A stretch of 10,544 bases of DNA, taken from an uncultured Oscillospiraceae bacterium (lineage in GTDB: Bacteria > Bacillota > Clostridia > Oscillospirales > Oscillospiraceae). The stretch lies in NCBI GenBank assembly GCA_910588455.1, contig CAJUPG010000071.1, forward strand, positions 1 to 10,544, in the 5' to 3' direction. The notes beneath the pieces were generated by a model. That model searched no databases and was not told the DNA's origin. It saw only the letters and a program-made list of their open reading frames with translations. Below are positions 1 through 6,171 of the stretch, piece after piece. The position numbers and the translations under genes were made by a program. Within the stretch, counting starts at the first letter, position 1. Each line of letters starts with the position of its first letter.

Positions 1-690
1 ACCCTGAACTACGCCGGCGACCAGCTGGCGGGCAAGCAGGCCATGAAGCTGGCCCGGAAGGCCGGACTGAATGTCCGCCAGGTCATTACCGGTGAGGAAA
101 TTCAGTACGACCCCAACGGCGAGGACAACAAGCGGGGTCTGGCCGGAGCCGTGGCCCTGTACCACATTGCCGCCGCCGCCGCCCGGGAGGGCAAGAGCCT
201 GGATGAAGTGGCCGCCATTGCCCAGCGCTACGCCGACAGTATGGCCTCCGTTACAGTAAAATCCACCGATGCCACCCATCCCCAGAACGGTATGTCCTTC
301 GGTGATCTGGGGGAAACCGACCTGATGGAGATCGGCGCCGGACAGCACGGCGAGGGCGGCGGCGTCCGGGTGCCCATGATGTCCTCCAAGGACACGGTGG
401 CCGCAGTGGCCCAGGCCCTGTGCAGCAGCCTGGAGCTGAAGGCAGGGGACAAGGCCTTCGTTATGATCAACGGCTGCGGGGCCACTACCATGATGGAGCA
501 GCTGGTGCTGTTCAAGGATACGGTGGAGTTTTTGAAGGCCAGAGATGTGGAGGTTGTGGCCAGCATGGTGGGCGAGATTCTCACGGTACAGGAGGCCGGC
601 GGCTTCCAGATGAACATCGCCAAGTGGGACGAGGAGTTCATCCGCCTTTGGAACACCCCCTGCCACACTCCCGCCTACAGCAGAGTGTAA
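1..690 (+). CDS. dhaK: Dihydroxyacetone kinase subunit DhaK-like protein, 5' end cut by window
   Basis: Open in frame from base 1, so the N-terminus is missing; 229 residues are visible. DhaK-type proteins bind dihydroxyacetone or a related short ketose covalently through a histidine, and a DhaL-type subunit or domain supplies the phosphate. The fragment opens with NYAGDQLAGKQAM, matching the DhaK NYxGD segment. It holds the hallmark MEIGAGQHGEGG, with the substrate-binding histidine at bases 346-348 (residue 116 of the fragment). It then shows the DhaK C-terminal pattern: an INGCGATTMMEQL strand-turn and the ending WNTPCHTPA. The histidine loop is somewhat unlike textbook DhaK, where GxGIHGEPG is usual, so the true substrate could be another C3 or C4 ketose such as erythrulose. 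No DhaL or EIIA-Dha gene follows; one could lie upstream outside the window. The downstream VOC gene begins 39 bases later and is probably co-transcribed. Confidence 0.88.
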   Translation, partial: TLNYAGDQLAGKQAMKLARKAGLNVRQVITGEEIQYDPNGEDNKRGLAGAVALYHIAAAAAREGKSLDEVAAIAQRYADSMASVTVKSTDATHPQNGMSFGDLGETDLMEIGAGQHGEGGGVRVPMMSSKDTVAAVAQALCSSLELKAGDKAFVMINGCGATTMMEQLVLFKDTVEFLKARDVEVVASMVGEILTVQEAGGFQMNIAKWDEEFIRLWNTPCHTPAYSRV

Positions 691-698
691 GCTCTGCT
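679..698 (+). repeat. Intercistronic hairpin over the dhaK stop codon
   Basis: AGCAGAG (679-685) and CTCTGCT (692-698) form a perfect 7-bp inverted repeat with a 6-base loop that contains the dhaK TAA. No T-run follows, so it is not an obvious intrinsic terminator. It could be an RNA-processing or stability element between dhaK and the VOC gene, or chance. Confidence 0.35.
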
Positions 699-729
699 CC
701 CAAACAGAATCCGTCAAGGAGGAACAATT

Positions 730-1053
730 ATGTCAGCCGAGTATATGCACATCGGGATTCCTATCACCAACCGCAAGCCCAACATGGTCTATAACGAGGG
801 GGCCAAGTTCTGGGTGAGCTGCGTGGACGACTACGACTACAAAATCGAGTATCTGAAATTTGAGGAAGGGACCCCCTTCCCCGAAGAAATTCACCGCAAC
901 CCCCATGTGGCCTATAAAGTAGACCAGCTGGAGAAGTACATCGCCGACGCGGACAGCGTGATCTGCGGTCCGATGGAGGCCAACGAAAAGGGAGACCGGC
1001 TGGCCTTTGTCTGGAAGGACGGCGCGATCCTGGAGCTGTACCAGGAGGCGTAA
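730..1053 (+). CDS. Small VOC-superfamily (glyoxalase-fold) protein, 107 aa
   Basis: A strong AAGGAGG (716-722) stands 7 bases before the ATG and fixes the start. The protein has the look of a compact vicinal-oxygen-chelate protein. It has an N-terminal MHIGIPITN strand (residues 6-14), a central NPHVAYKVDQLEKYI block (57-71) and a C-terminal DGAILELYQ strand (97-105). His7, Glu40, His59 and Glu102 fall where the four metal ligands of glyoxalase I would lie. The Glu40 to His59 spacing is close to that in E. coli GloA, while the first half is shorter. No signal peptide or membrane segment is seen, so it is cytosolic. Gene order suggests a role tied to the upstream DhaK-like kinase, perhaps handling a ketose or a methylglyoxal-type by-product. 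That role is inference; members of this superfamily also act as isomerases, dioxygenases or binding proteins. Confidence 0.75.
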   Translation: MSAEYMHIGIPITNRKPNMVYNEGAKFWVSCVDDYDYKIEYLKFEEGTPFPEEIHRNPHVAYKVDQLEKYIADADSVICGPMEANEKGDRLAFVWKDGAILELYQEA

Positions 1054-1072
1054 GGCGCGGGAAAAAGCAGAC

Positions 1073-1109
1073 AAAAAGACGTCCGGCCAGGATGGCCGGA
1101 CGTCTTTTT
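1073..1109. terminator. Bidirectional intrinsic terminator between the VOC gene and mtlA
   Basis: AAAAAGACGTCCGGCCA (1073-1089) pairs perfectly with TGGCCGGACGTCTTTTT (1093-1109) around a 3-base loop. The GC-rich core is flanked by A5 on one side and T5 on the other, so it can end transcription from both directions. It lies 20 bases after the VOC stop and 11 bases beyond the mtlA stop, exactly between the convergent operons. Confidence 0.9.
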
Positions 1110-1120
1110 CGGTTGCCCCG

Positions 1121-3013
1121 TTACTGCATTCCGTTCAGATTTTTGAACAGAACCTCTGCGTCGGCGGAGGCTACCAGCTTGTCGGTGTCTTCATCAGTAG
1201 AGGCAATGGCCACGATGCGGCCCAGCACCTCAAGGTGCTCCTCGCCCTTGGCGGCGATGCCCACCACCAGCTTGACCTTGTCGCCGTTCCAGTCGATGCC
1301 CTCCGGGTAGGTCATTACCACGACGCCAGTGCGCTTAATGAGGGGTTTTACGTCGTTGGTGCCGTGGGGGATGGCCACATGGCTGCCGATGGCCACGGAG
1401 AAGCTGGCTTCCCGGTCCAGCATACCTTGGATATAGGCTTCGTCTACATAGCCGCTTTCCACCATCCGGCGGCCGCAGGCGCGGATGGCCTCCTCCGGGG
1501 TGACGGGCTTGCAGCCCAGCACGATGTTCTTGCGCTCCAGGAGGGTGTCTCCGGCGGGGGCGGCCGCCTGGGCCTTGGGCGCTTCCACAGGAGCGGGGGC
1601 GGCCCCGCCCTTCCGGGCGGCCAGCAGTTCGTTCACCAGGGCGTCGTACTCAGGCGCACCCATAAAGTTGTGGATGGGGATAATCCGGGCCTGGGGAGCC
1701 CGCTGGGCGGCCCGGCCGGACAGCTCATGGTGCGTCACCACAATCTGGCAGTCCCCGGGGATCTCGGAAACCGGGTGGTGAATTACTTCAATGCCGGTAA
1801 TGCCCGCGTCCTTCAGCTTGTTGCGCAGCATGGTGGCCCCCATGGCGGAGGAGCCCATGCCGGCGTCGCAGGCAAAGACGATTTTCTTCACGGAATGGAT
1901 ATCTACAGAGGCGCCGGTGGTGGATTCCACAGCCTGCCCCTTGCTGGCGGCCTTGGAGGCGGCCACCTGGGCCTGGGCCTCCGCCAGACTGGCGTCCTTG
2001 CCAAAGAACTTCAGCAGGAATACGGAGATGGCGAAGCTGACTGCGGCGGCCACGGCGATGCCGGCGATGTTGGCCACATAACCGCCCTTGGGAGTCATGA
2101 GCATCTCGGCAATGATGGAGCCGGGGGAGGCGGCAGCCACCAGGCCGCCGTTGAGCATGGACAGGGTGAAGATGCCGCAGACATTCCCGATCATGGGGCC
2201 CAGGATAACGATGGGGTTCATGAGCACGTAGGGGAAGTAGATCTCGTGGATGCCGCCCACAAACTGGATGACGGCGGCGGCTCCGGCGGAGGAGCGGGTC
2301 TCACCCTTGCCGGCTACACAGTAGGCCAGCAGCAGGCCCAGACCGGGGCCGGGGTTGGATTCGATCATAAAGAGGATGGACTTGCCCATCTCCATGGCCT
2401 GTTCGGTGCCGATGGGGGTGAACACGCCGTGGTTGATGGCGTTGTTCAGGAAGAGGACCTTTGCAGGCTCCACCAGCACGGCGGTGAGGGGCAGCAGGCC
2501 GTTATTCACCAGCAGGCCCACCCCCGCGCCCAGCACGTCGGTGATCTTTACGCAGGCCGGGCCGATGGCAAAGATGGACAGTATGGCCAGAACGCCGCCG
2601 ATGATGCCCACGGAGAAGTTGTTCACCACCATCTCGAAGCCGGCGGGAACATGGCCCTCCATGGCCTTGTCAAACCGCTTGATGCACCAGCCGCCCAGAG
2701 GGCCGCAGATCATGGCTCCGATGAACATGGTGCTGTCTGTGGAGGCGATGGCGCCCAGGGTGGCCAGGGCGCCGGCCACCGCCCCCTTCTGGCCGCCCAC
2801 GGCCTTGCCGCCGGTGTAGCCGATGAGGATGGGCAGCAGATACGAGAGCATCGGGCCCACCATTTCGTTGATGGTGGCGGCGGGGCCCCACTTGCCCAGC
2901 CAGCCATCCGGGATAAACAGGGCGGCGATGAGACCCCAGGCGATGAATGCCCCGATGTTGGGCATGACCATGCCGCTGAGGAAGCGCCCGAATTTTTGTA
3001 CGCGTTCTTTCAC
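1121..3013 (-). CDS. mtlA: PTS mannitol transporter, fused EIICBA
   Basis: Membrane permease that imports mannitol and phosphorylates it to mannitol-1-phosphate. At 630 residues it is close to the E. coli MtlA length. Domain order is C-B-A. The EIIC membrane domain (about 1-338) has several hydrophobic segments, NNAINHGVFTP with His195, and the GIHE motif with Glu257, both at the E. coli MtlA positions. EIIB (about 374-465) has the phospho-cysteine Cys382 in ACDAGMGSSAMG. EIIA (about 490-630) has the phospho-histidine His550 in SHVAIPHGT. Linkers at about 339-372 and 466-489 are rich in Ala, Pro and small residues. The start is GTG (bases 3011-3013), with AAAGGA about 10 bases before it. It is the last gene of the deoR-ptsH-ptsI-mtlA operon, 25 bases after ptsI, and ends at the shared terminator. 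The assignment to mannitol rests on EIIC similarity plus the nearby mtlD. Gram-positive mannitol systems often carry EIIA as a separate protein, so the full fusion is notable. Confidence 0.95.
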   Translation of the reverse strand: MKERVQKFGRFLSGMVMPNIGAFIAWGLIAALFIPDGWLGKWGPAATINEMVGPMLSYLLPILIGYTGGKAVGGQKGAVAGALATLGAIASTDSTMFIGAMICGPLGGWCIKRFDKAMEGHVPAGFEMVVNNFSVGIIGGVLAILSIFAIGPACVKITDVLGAGVGLLVNNGLLPLTAVLVEPAKVLFLNNAINHGVFTPIGTEQAMEMGKSILFMIESNPGPGLGLLLAYCVAGKGETRSSAGAAAVIQFVGGIHEIYFPYVLMNPIVILGPMIGNVCGIFTLSMLNGGLVAAASPGSIIAEMLMTPKGGYVANIAGIAVAAAVSFAISVFLLKFFGKDASLAEAQAQVAASKAASKGQAVESTTGASVDIHSVKKIVFACDAGMGSSAMGATMLRNKLKDAGITGIEVIHHPVSEIPGDCQIVVTHHELSGRAAQRAPQARIIPIHNFMGAPEYDALVNELLAARKGGAAPAPVEAPKAQAAAPAGDTLLERKNIVLGCKPVTPEEAIRACGRRMVESGYVDEAYIQGMLDREASFSVAIGSHVAIPHGTNDVKPLIKRTGVVVMTYPEGIDWNGDKVKLVVGIAAKGEEHLEVLGRIVAIASTDEDTDKLVASADAEVLFKNLNGMQ

Positions 3014-3038
3014 GGAAAAACGTCCTTTCCTTATGAAA

Positions 3039-4754
3039 TCATGATTGATTCACGCTTGCTTTCAGGTAACCCTCTACGCCGGAGGCGGTGGACAGGCCCA
3101 GGGCCTCCTCGGTAATCCGGCGGAAATCCTTCTCGTGCCAGCGGTGGATCTGGGCCCGGGTGGCCAGCACAGAGGCGGAGCTGACCGAGAACTCGTCCAA
3201 ACCCCAGCACATGAGCAGGGGGATGAGCCCCGGGTCGGCGGCGGCCTCGCCGCACATCCCCACAGGAATCCCCGCCCGCTTACCGGCGGAAATCACGCTG
3301 CGGATGGAGCGCAGCACCGCGGGCTGGAAGGGGCTGTACAGCTTGGCGACCTTGGCGTTGCCCCGGTCCACCGCCATGGTGTACTGGGTCAAATCGTTGG
3401 TGCCGATGGAAAAGAAGTCGCACTCCTGGGCCAGCAGGTCGGCGATGAGGGCGGCGGCGGGGGTCTCGATCATAGCCCCCAGGGCGATGTCCTTGTCGTA
3501 GGGCACCCCGGCCTCGGCCAGCTCCTTCTTGCACTGCTCCAGCAGCTCCCGGGCGTCCCGGACCTCCTCTACGCAGGTGACCAGGGGGAGCATGATTTTG
3601 ATGTTCTTTTCCTCCGCCCCCGCCCGGAGCAGGGCCTTGAGCTGGACCTTGTAGAGCTCGGGGCGGTCCAGGCAGTAGCGGATGGCCCGGTGGCCCAGGA
3701 AGGGGTTCTCCTCCTTCTCCAGCCCCAGGTAGTCAATGGCCTTGTCGCCCCCCACGTCCAGGGTGCGGATGATGACTTCTTTCCCCTCCATGGTTTTGGA
3801 GACCGCCCGGTAGGCTTCGTACTGGATGGTCTCGTCGGGAGCGCTGGTCCGGTCCATGAACAGAAACTCCGTGCGGAACAGGCCGATGCCCTCCGCGCCG
3901 GACTGGGCGGCGGCCTCCGCCTCGGCAGCGGAGCCGATGTTGGCGTACAGATGGTAATACTTCCCGTCTGCGTCGGCGGTGGGTTTGTCCCGGTAAATTT
4001 CCAGCGCGGCTGTCTTTTCCTGATAGCGTTTCTGCTTGGCCAGGTACTCGCTGCGGGTGAGCGCGTCGGGGTTGAGGACCGCCACGCCCTCGCCGCCGTC
4101 CACAATCAGGCCGTCGCCGTCCTTAATCAGCTCCAGGGCCTTGGGGATACTGAGCACGGCGGGCAGCTGAAGGGCCCGGGCCAGAATGGCGGAATGGCTG
4201 GTACGGCCGCCGGTCTCGGTGAGGATTCCGACCACGTTTTCCTTGTTCAGCCCCACGGTCATGGAGGGAGTCAAATCCTTGGCCACCAGAATGGTGCCGG
4301 CGGGCAGATGGCTCAGGTCAATGCCGCTCACCCCCAGCAGGATGGACAGCAGCCGGGTCCGGATGTCCCGCACGTCGGTGGCCCGCTGGCGCATCATTTC
4401 GTCCTCTACCCCGGCGAACATATCGGCGTACATGGTGCAGATGGCGTCGGCGGCCCCTTCGGCGCAGGAGCCTCCGTCAATGGCCTCCTGCATCTGGGAT
4501 TGCATAAAGGGGTCGGCCAGCATGGTGATCTGGCCGGTGAGGATCTCCGCCTCCTTGGGGCCGGTCTGCTCCCGAATGTGGTCGGCCATAGCGCTGGTGC
4601 GGGCGTTGAACTCCTCAATGGCGGCCTGGAGGCGGGCCTTTTCCGCCTCCTTCCCGGAGTAGGGGACCTGGGAGTAGTCCAGGCTCTCCTCCCGGACGCA
4701 GACGGCGCGGCCTAAGCCGACGCCGTCTGACGCGTTGATTCCTTTCAGAACCAT
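3039..4754 (-). CDS. ptsI: PTS Enzyme I (phosphoenolpyruvate-protein phosphotransferase)
   Basis: Cytosolic enzyme that takes phosphate from PEP and passes it to HPr. Its 571 residues are a normal, full length. The N-terminal HPr-binding and phosphohistidine domains end at GGRTSHSAILAR, where His187 is the phosphorylated histidine (E. coli His189). The C-terminal PEP-binding barrel keeps the GLFRTEFLF arginine (Arg294), the IIRTLDVGGDK arginine (Arg330), GTNDLTQY (451-458, with Asn453 and Asp454) and the catalytic Cys501 in GMCGEAA (E. coli Cys502). The ATG is preceded by GGGAGGAG (4761-4768 on the complement) that begins just after the ptsH stop; the 15-base gap suggests translational coupling. 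Lying between ptsH and mtlA, it probably serves the mannitol permease first, although Enzyme I can feed any PTS permease in the cell. All catalytic residues checked are present. Confidence 0.96.
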   Translation of the reverse strand: MVLKGINASDGVGLGRAVCVREESLDYSQVPYSGKEAEKARLQAAIEEFNARTSAMADHIREQTGPKEAEILTGQITMLADPFMQSQMQEAIDGGSCAEGAADAICTMYADMFAGVEDEMMRQRATDVRDIRTRLLSILLGVSGIDLSHLPAGTILVAKDLTPSMTVGLNKENVVGILTETGGRTSHSAILARALQLPAVLSIPKALELIKDGDGLIVDGGEGVAVLNPDALTRSEYLAKQKRYQEKTAALEIYRDKPTADADGKYYHLYANIGSAAEAEAAAQSGAEGIGLFRTEFLFMDRTSAPDETIQYEAYRAVSKTMEGKEVIIRTLDVGGDKAIDYLGLEKEENPFLGHRAIRYCLDRPELYKVQLKALLRAGAEEKNIKIMLPLVTCVEEVRDARELLEQCKKELAEAGVPYDKDIALGAMIETPAAALIADLLAQECDFFSIGTNDLTQYTMAVDRGNAKVAKLYSPFQPAVLRSIRSVISAGKRAGIPVGMCGEAAADPGLIPLLMCWGLDEFSVSSASVLATRAQIHRWHEKDFRRITEEALGLSTASGVEGYLKASVNQS

Positions 4755-4769
4755 GGTGTGCTCCTCCCT

Positions 4770-5036
4770 TTACAGGTCGCCCAGGCCGGACTCCACCAGC
4801 TTGACGGCGGCCTCCAGGGCCTCGGCCTCCTGGGCACCCTCGCAGCGGATTTCAATCTCGCTGTCCATCTTGATGCAGGAGGCCATCAGGTTCATGATGC
4901 TCTTGGCGTTGATGGTCTTGTCGCCGAAGAGAATGGTGACATTGCTGTCGAACTTGGCCATCTCGGCCACGAACAGCTGGGCGGGGCGCATATGCAGGCC
5001 CTGGGGATTGATAACTTTGACTTTCTTGGATACCAT
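4770..5036 (-). CDS. ptsH: HPr phosphocarrier protein
   Basis: Small cytosolic carrier that moves phosphate from Enzyme I His187 to the EIIA domain of MtlA. Its 88 residues are the normal HPr length. The active loop NPQGLHMRPAQ places the phospho-acceptor at His15, followed by Arg17-Pro18. NAKSIMNLMA places Ser46 at the site used by HPr kinase in Firmicutes, so the protein could take part in CcpA-type catabolite control and is not obviously a specialised HPr lacking regulation. A GAAAGGA (5047-5053 on the complement) precedes the ATG with about 10 bases spacing. It lies 62 bases after the DeoR-family gene and 15 bases before ptsI. Confidence 0.96.
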   Translation of the reverse strand: MVSKKVKVINPQGLHMRPAQLFVAEMAKFDSNVTILFGDKTINAKSIMNLMASCIKMDSEIEIRCEGAQEAEALEAAVKLVESGLGDL

Positions 5037-5069
5037 AGTGAATACGTCCTTTCAAATTTTTATTATCTC

Positions 5070-5086
5070 ATACTGTCACGCAGTAT
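5070..5086 (-). repeat. Small hairpin in the deoR-ptsH gap
   Basis: ATACTG (5070-5075) and CAGTAT (5081-5086) form a perfect 6-bp inverted repeat with a 5-base loop, in the 62-base gap between the regulator gene and ptsH. On the coding strand it is followed by an AT-rich stretch but not a T-run, so termination is doubtful. A GATAAT lies just downstream and could be a -10 box, but I find no matching -35. An mRNA processing site or partial attenuator, raising ptsHI-mtlA over the regulator, is possible. Confidence 0.3.
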
Positions 5087-5098
5087 TTAGAGAACACG

Positions 5099-5842
5099 TT
5101 AAACCGCCGTAACCTCGGTGCTGTCCAGATATTTCTGCTCCGGCGTCTGGTCGGTGATGATCCGGGCGGCGGACAGGGGCAGGATGGAGGCGGCGGTCAC
5201 CCGCCCGAATTTGCTGGAGTCGGCCAGCATATAGACGGCCTGCGCCCGGGAGGCCGCCAGAGCCTTCAGGGCCGCCGCCTCCGGGTCCGGGGTGGTAAAG
5301 CCCTGGGTGACGCTCACGCCGCTGGTGCCCAGGTATGCCTTGGTAAAGTTGTACCGGCGCAGCCCGTCCAGGGCCTCCGCCCCCATCACGTCCACCGTCC
5401 CCGGCTTCAGGGCGCCTCCCAGGAGATAGACCTGGCGCTCGTGGGCGGAGAGCATCCCGGCCAAATCGATGCTGCTTGTGACAAACAGGGCGCCGGAGTC
5501 CTTCAGATGGCTGGCCATGTGGAGGGTTGTGGTTCCGGTGTCCAGATAGACCACGTCGTCGTCGCCGATCAAAGAGGCGGCGTAGCGGGCGATGCGCTCC
5601 TTTTCCCGGGCGTAGCGCTGCTTTACGTCCAGGTCCGGCTCCCGGGCCAGGAACTCCTCCTCCTCCAGACTGGTCGCGCCGCCGTGGATTTTTACCAGCC
5701 GGCCCTGGCGGGCCAGGGCGTTCAGGTCCCGGCGGATGGTGGCCTCAGAGGCGCCTGTGGTCTGGCAAAGGTCCGTCACACTGACGGTCTTGCGCTGGGA
5801 TATTTGCTGCAAAATCGCGCGGGCGCGCTGTTCAGCCAGCAT
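5099..5842 (-). CDS. DeoR/GlpR-family transcriptional regulator of the mannitol cassette
   Basis: 247 residues, standard for the family. The N-terminal winged helix-turn-helix (about 5-57) has the family signature SEATIRRDLNALARQGRLVKI and then HGGA. The C-terminal sugar-phosphate-binding domain keeps DTGTTT (101-106), LLGGA (140-144), GTSGVS...GFTTPDPEAA (172-190) and DSSKFGR (208-214). Such proteins are mostly repressors released by a phosphorylated sugar. Here mannitol-1-phosphate or fructose-6-phosphate is the natural guess, by context only. A strong AAAGGAGGGG (about 5849-5858 on the complement) precedes the ATG. As first gene of the operon, with a repeat array over its own start site, it probably controls itself and the genes behind it. 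The PRD-type MtlR activator typical of Firmicutes is absent from this locus. Confidence 0.92.
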   Translation of the reverse strand: MLAEQRARAILQQISQRKTVSVTDLCQTTGASEATIRRDLNALARQGRLVKIHGGATSLEEEEFLAREPDLDVKQRYAREKERIARYAASLIGDDDVVYLDTGTTTLHMASHLKDSGALFVTSSIDLAGMLSAHERQVYLLGGALKPGTVDVMGAEALDGLRRYNFTKAYLGTSGVSVTQGFTTPDPEAAALKALAASRAQAVYMLADSSKFGRVTAASILPLSAARIITDQTPEQKYLDSTEVTAV

Positions 5843-5855
5843 AGCGTCCCCCTCC

Positions 5856-5896
5856 TTTGACTGATTTATTTTGATTTATTGATTGAATTTGACTGA
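5856..5896 (-). promoter_or_regulatory. Candidate DeoR operator: TGA-repeat array over the deoR start site
   Basis: Two exact copies of TTTGACTGA (5856-5864 and 5888-5896) flank two exact copies of TGATTTATT (5862-5870 and 5872-5880), the latter with a 10-base period, plus TGATTGAAT (5880-5888). On the coding strand this reads as repeated ATCAA/GTCAA units. The array covers about +1 to +40 of the predicted deoR transcript and ends at its ribosome site, a good position for an autorepressor. The units recall the YCAA-centred direct repeats bound by the DeoR-family protein IolR of Bacillus. The binding protein is inferred. Confidence 0.6.
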
Positions 5897-5900
5897 AACA

Positions 5901-5929
5901 ATCTTATCACAGGAGCCCGGAAATGTCAA
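5901..5929 (-). promoter_or_regulatory. Sigma-A promoter of the deoR-ptsH-ptsI-mtlA operon
   Basis: On the minus strand TTGACA (complement of 5924-5929) and TAAGAT (complement of 5901-5906) are separated by exactly 17 bases. The -35 is perfect and the -10 has four of six consensus bases. Transcription should start near 5894, inside the TGA-repeat array. Confidence 0.8.
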
Positions 5930-6063
5930 TCAAGATTCCATTCGTTTTCTGCACAAAATAAGGGGTTTATTTTTGTACACTCTGCCAAAACGCCCGGAAA
6001 TACAAGAAACTGCTCTGCAATAGAATGTGAATCAAAAAGAAGCTTGCGGTCCCGACCTGCCTC

Positions 6064-6095
6064 CAAATGAGAAAATACGCAAAATCGCTCATTTG
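6064..6095. repeat. Inverted repeat upstream of the mtlD promoter, candidate regulator site
   Basis: CAAATGAG (6064-6071) and CTCATTTG (6088-6095) are perfect 8-base inverted copies 16 bases apart, placing the arm centres 24 bases (a little over two helical turns) apart. The right arm runs into TTTGAC (6092-6097), and TTTTGAAC follows 10 bases on (6101-6108), echoing the units of the deoR array. It lies about 50 to 80 bases before the mtlD -35 box, where an activator or a looping repressor could bind. Confidence 0.45.
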
Positions 6096-6142
6096 ACGGT
6101 TTTTGAACGATTTCTATTGGAATTTTTCGGCGGTTTCCCGCC

Positions 6143-6171
6143 TTGCGCGGGGCACCTGCGGATGATATACT
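6143..6171 (+). promoter_or_regulatory. Sigma-A promoter of mtlD
   Basis: TTGCGC (6143-6148) and TATACT (6166-6171) are separated by 17 bases. The -10 has five of six consensus bases; the -35 keeps TTG. Transcription should start near 6178, giving a leader of about 50 bases that ends in AAAGGAG. A GGCGG/CCGCC inverted repeat (6129-6142) lies directly upstream. Confidence 0.7.

Noticed and set aside
1007..3115. Long plus-strand reading frame of about 700 codons opposite mtlA, rich in Gly, His, Asp and Ala
   Set aside because: It is the antisense shadow of the GC-rich mtlA gene; it has no ribosome site or known domain and low-complexity composition, while the minus strand encodes a complete EIICBA.
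3045..4715. Plus-strand reading frame of about 550 codons opposite ptsI
   Set aside because: Antisense shadow of ptsI; no recognisable motif, while the minus strand keeps every Enzyme I catalytic residue.
5955..5973. AAAATAA/TTATTTT inverted repeat as a terminator or operator
   Set aside because: The stem is all A-T, so not a terminator, and short AT palindromes are expected by chance in an AT-rich spacer.
6102..6115. Catabolite-response (cre) like sequence TTTGAACGATTTCT upstream of mtlD
   Set aside because: It has a central CG and several matches but misses two defined positions of the cre consensus, including the first G; too weak to call without conservation.
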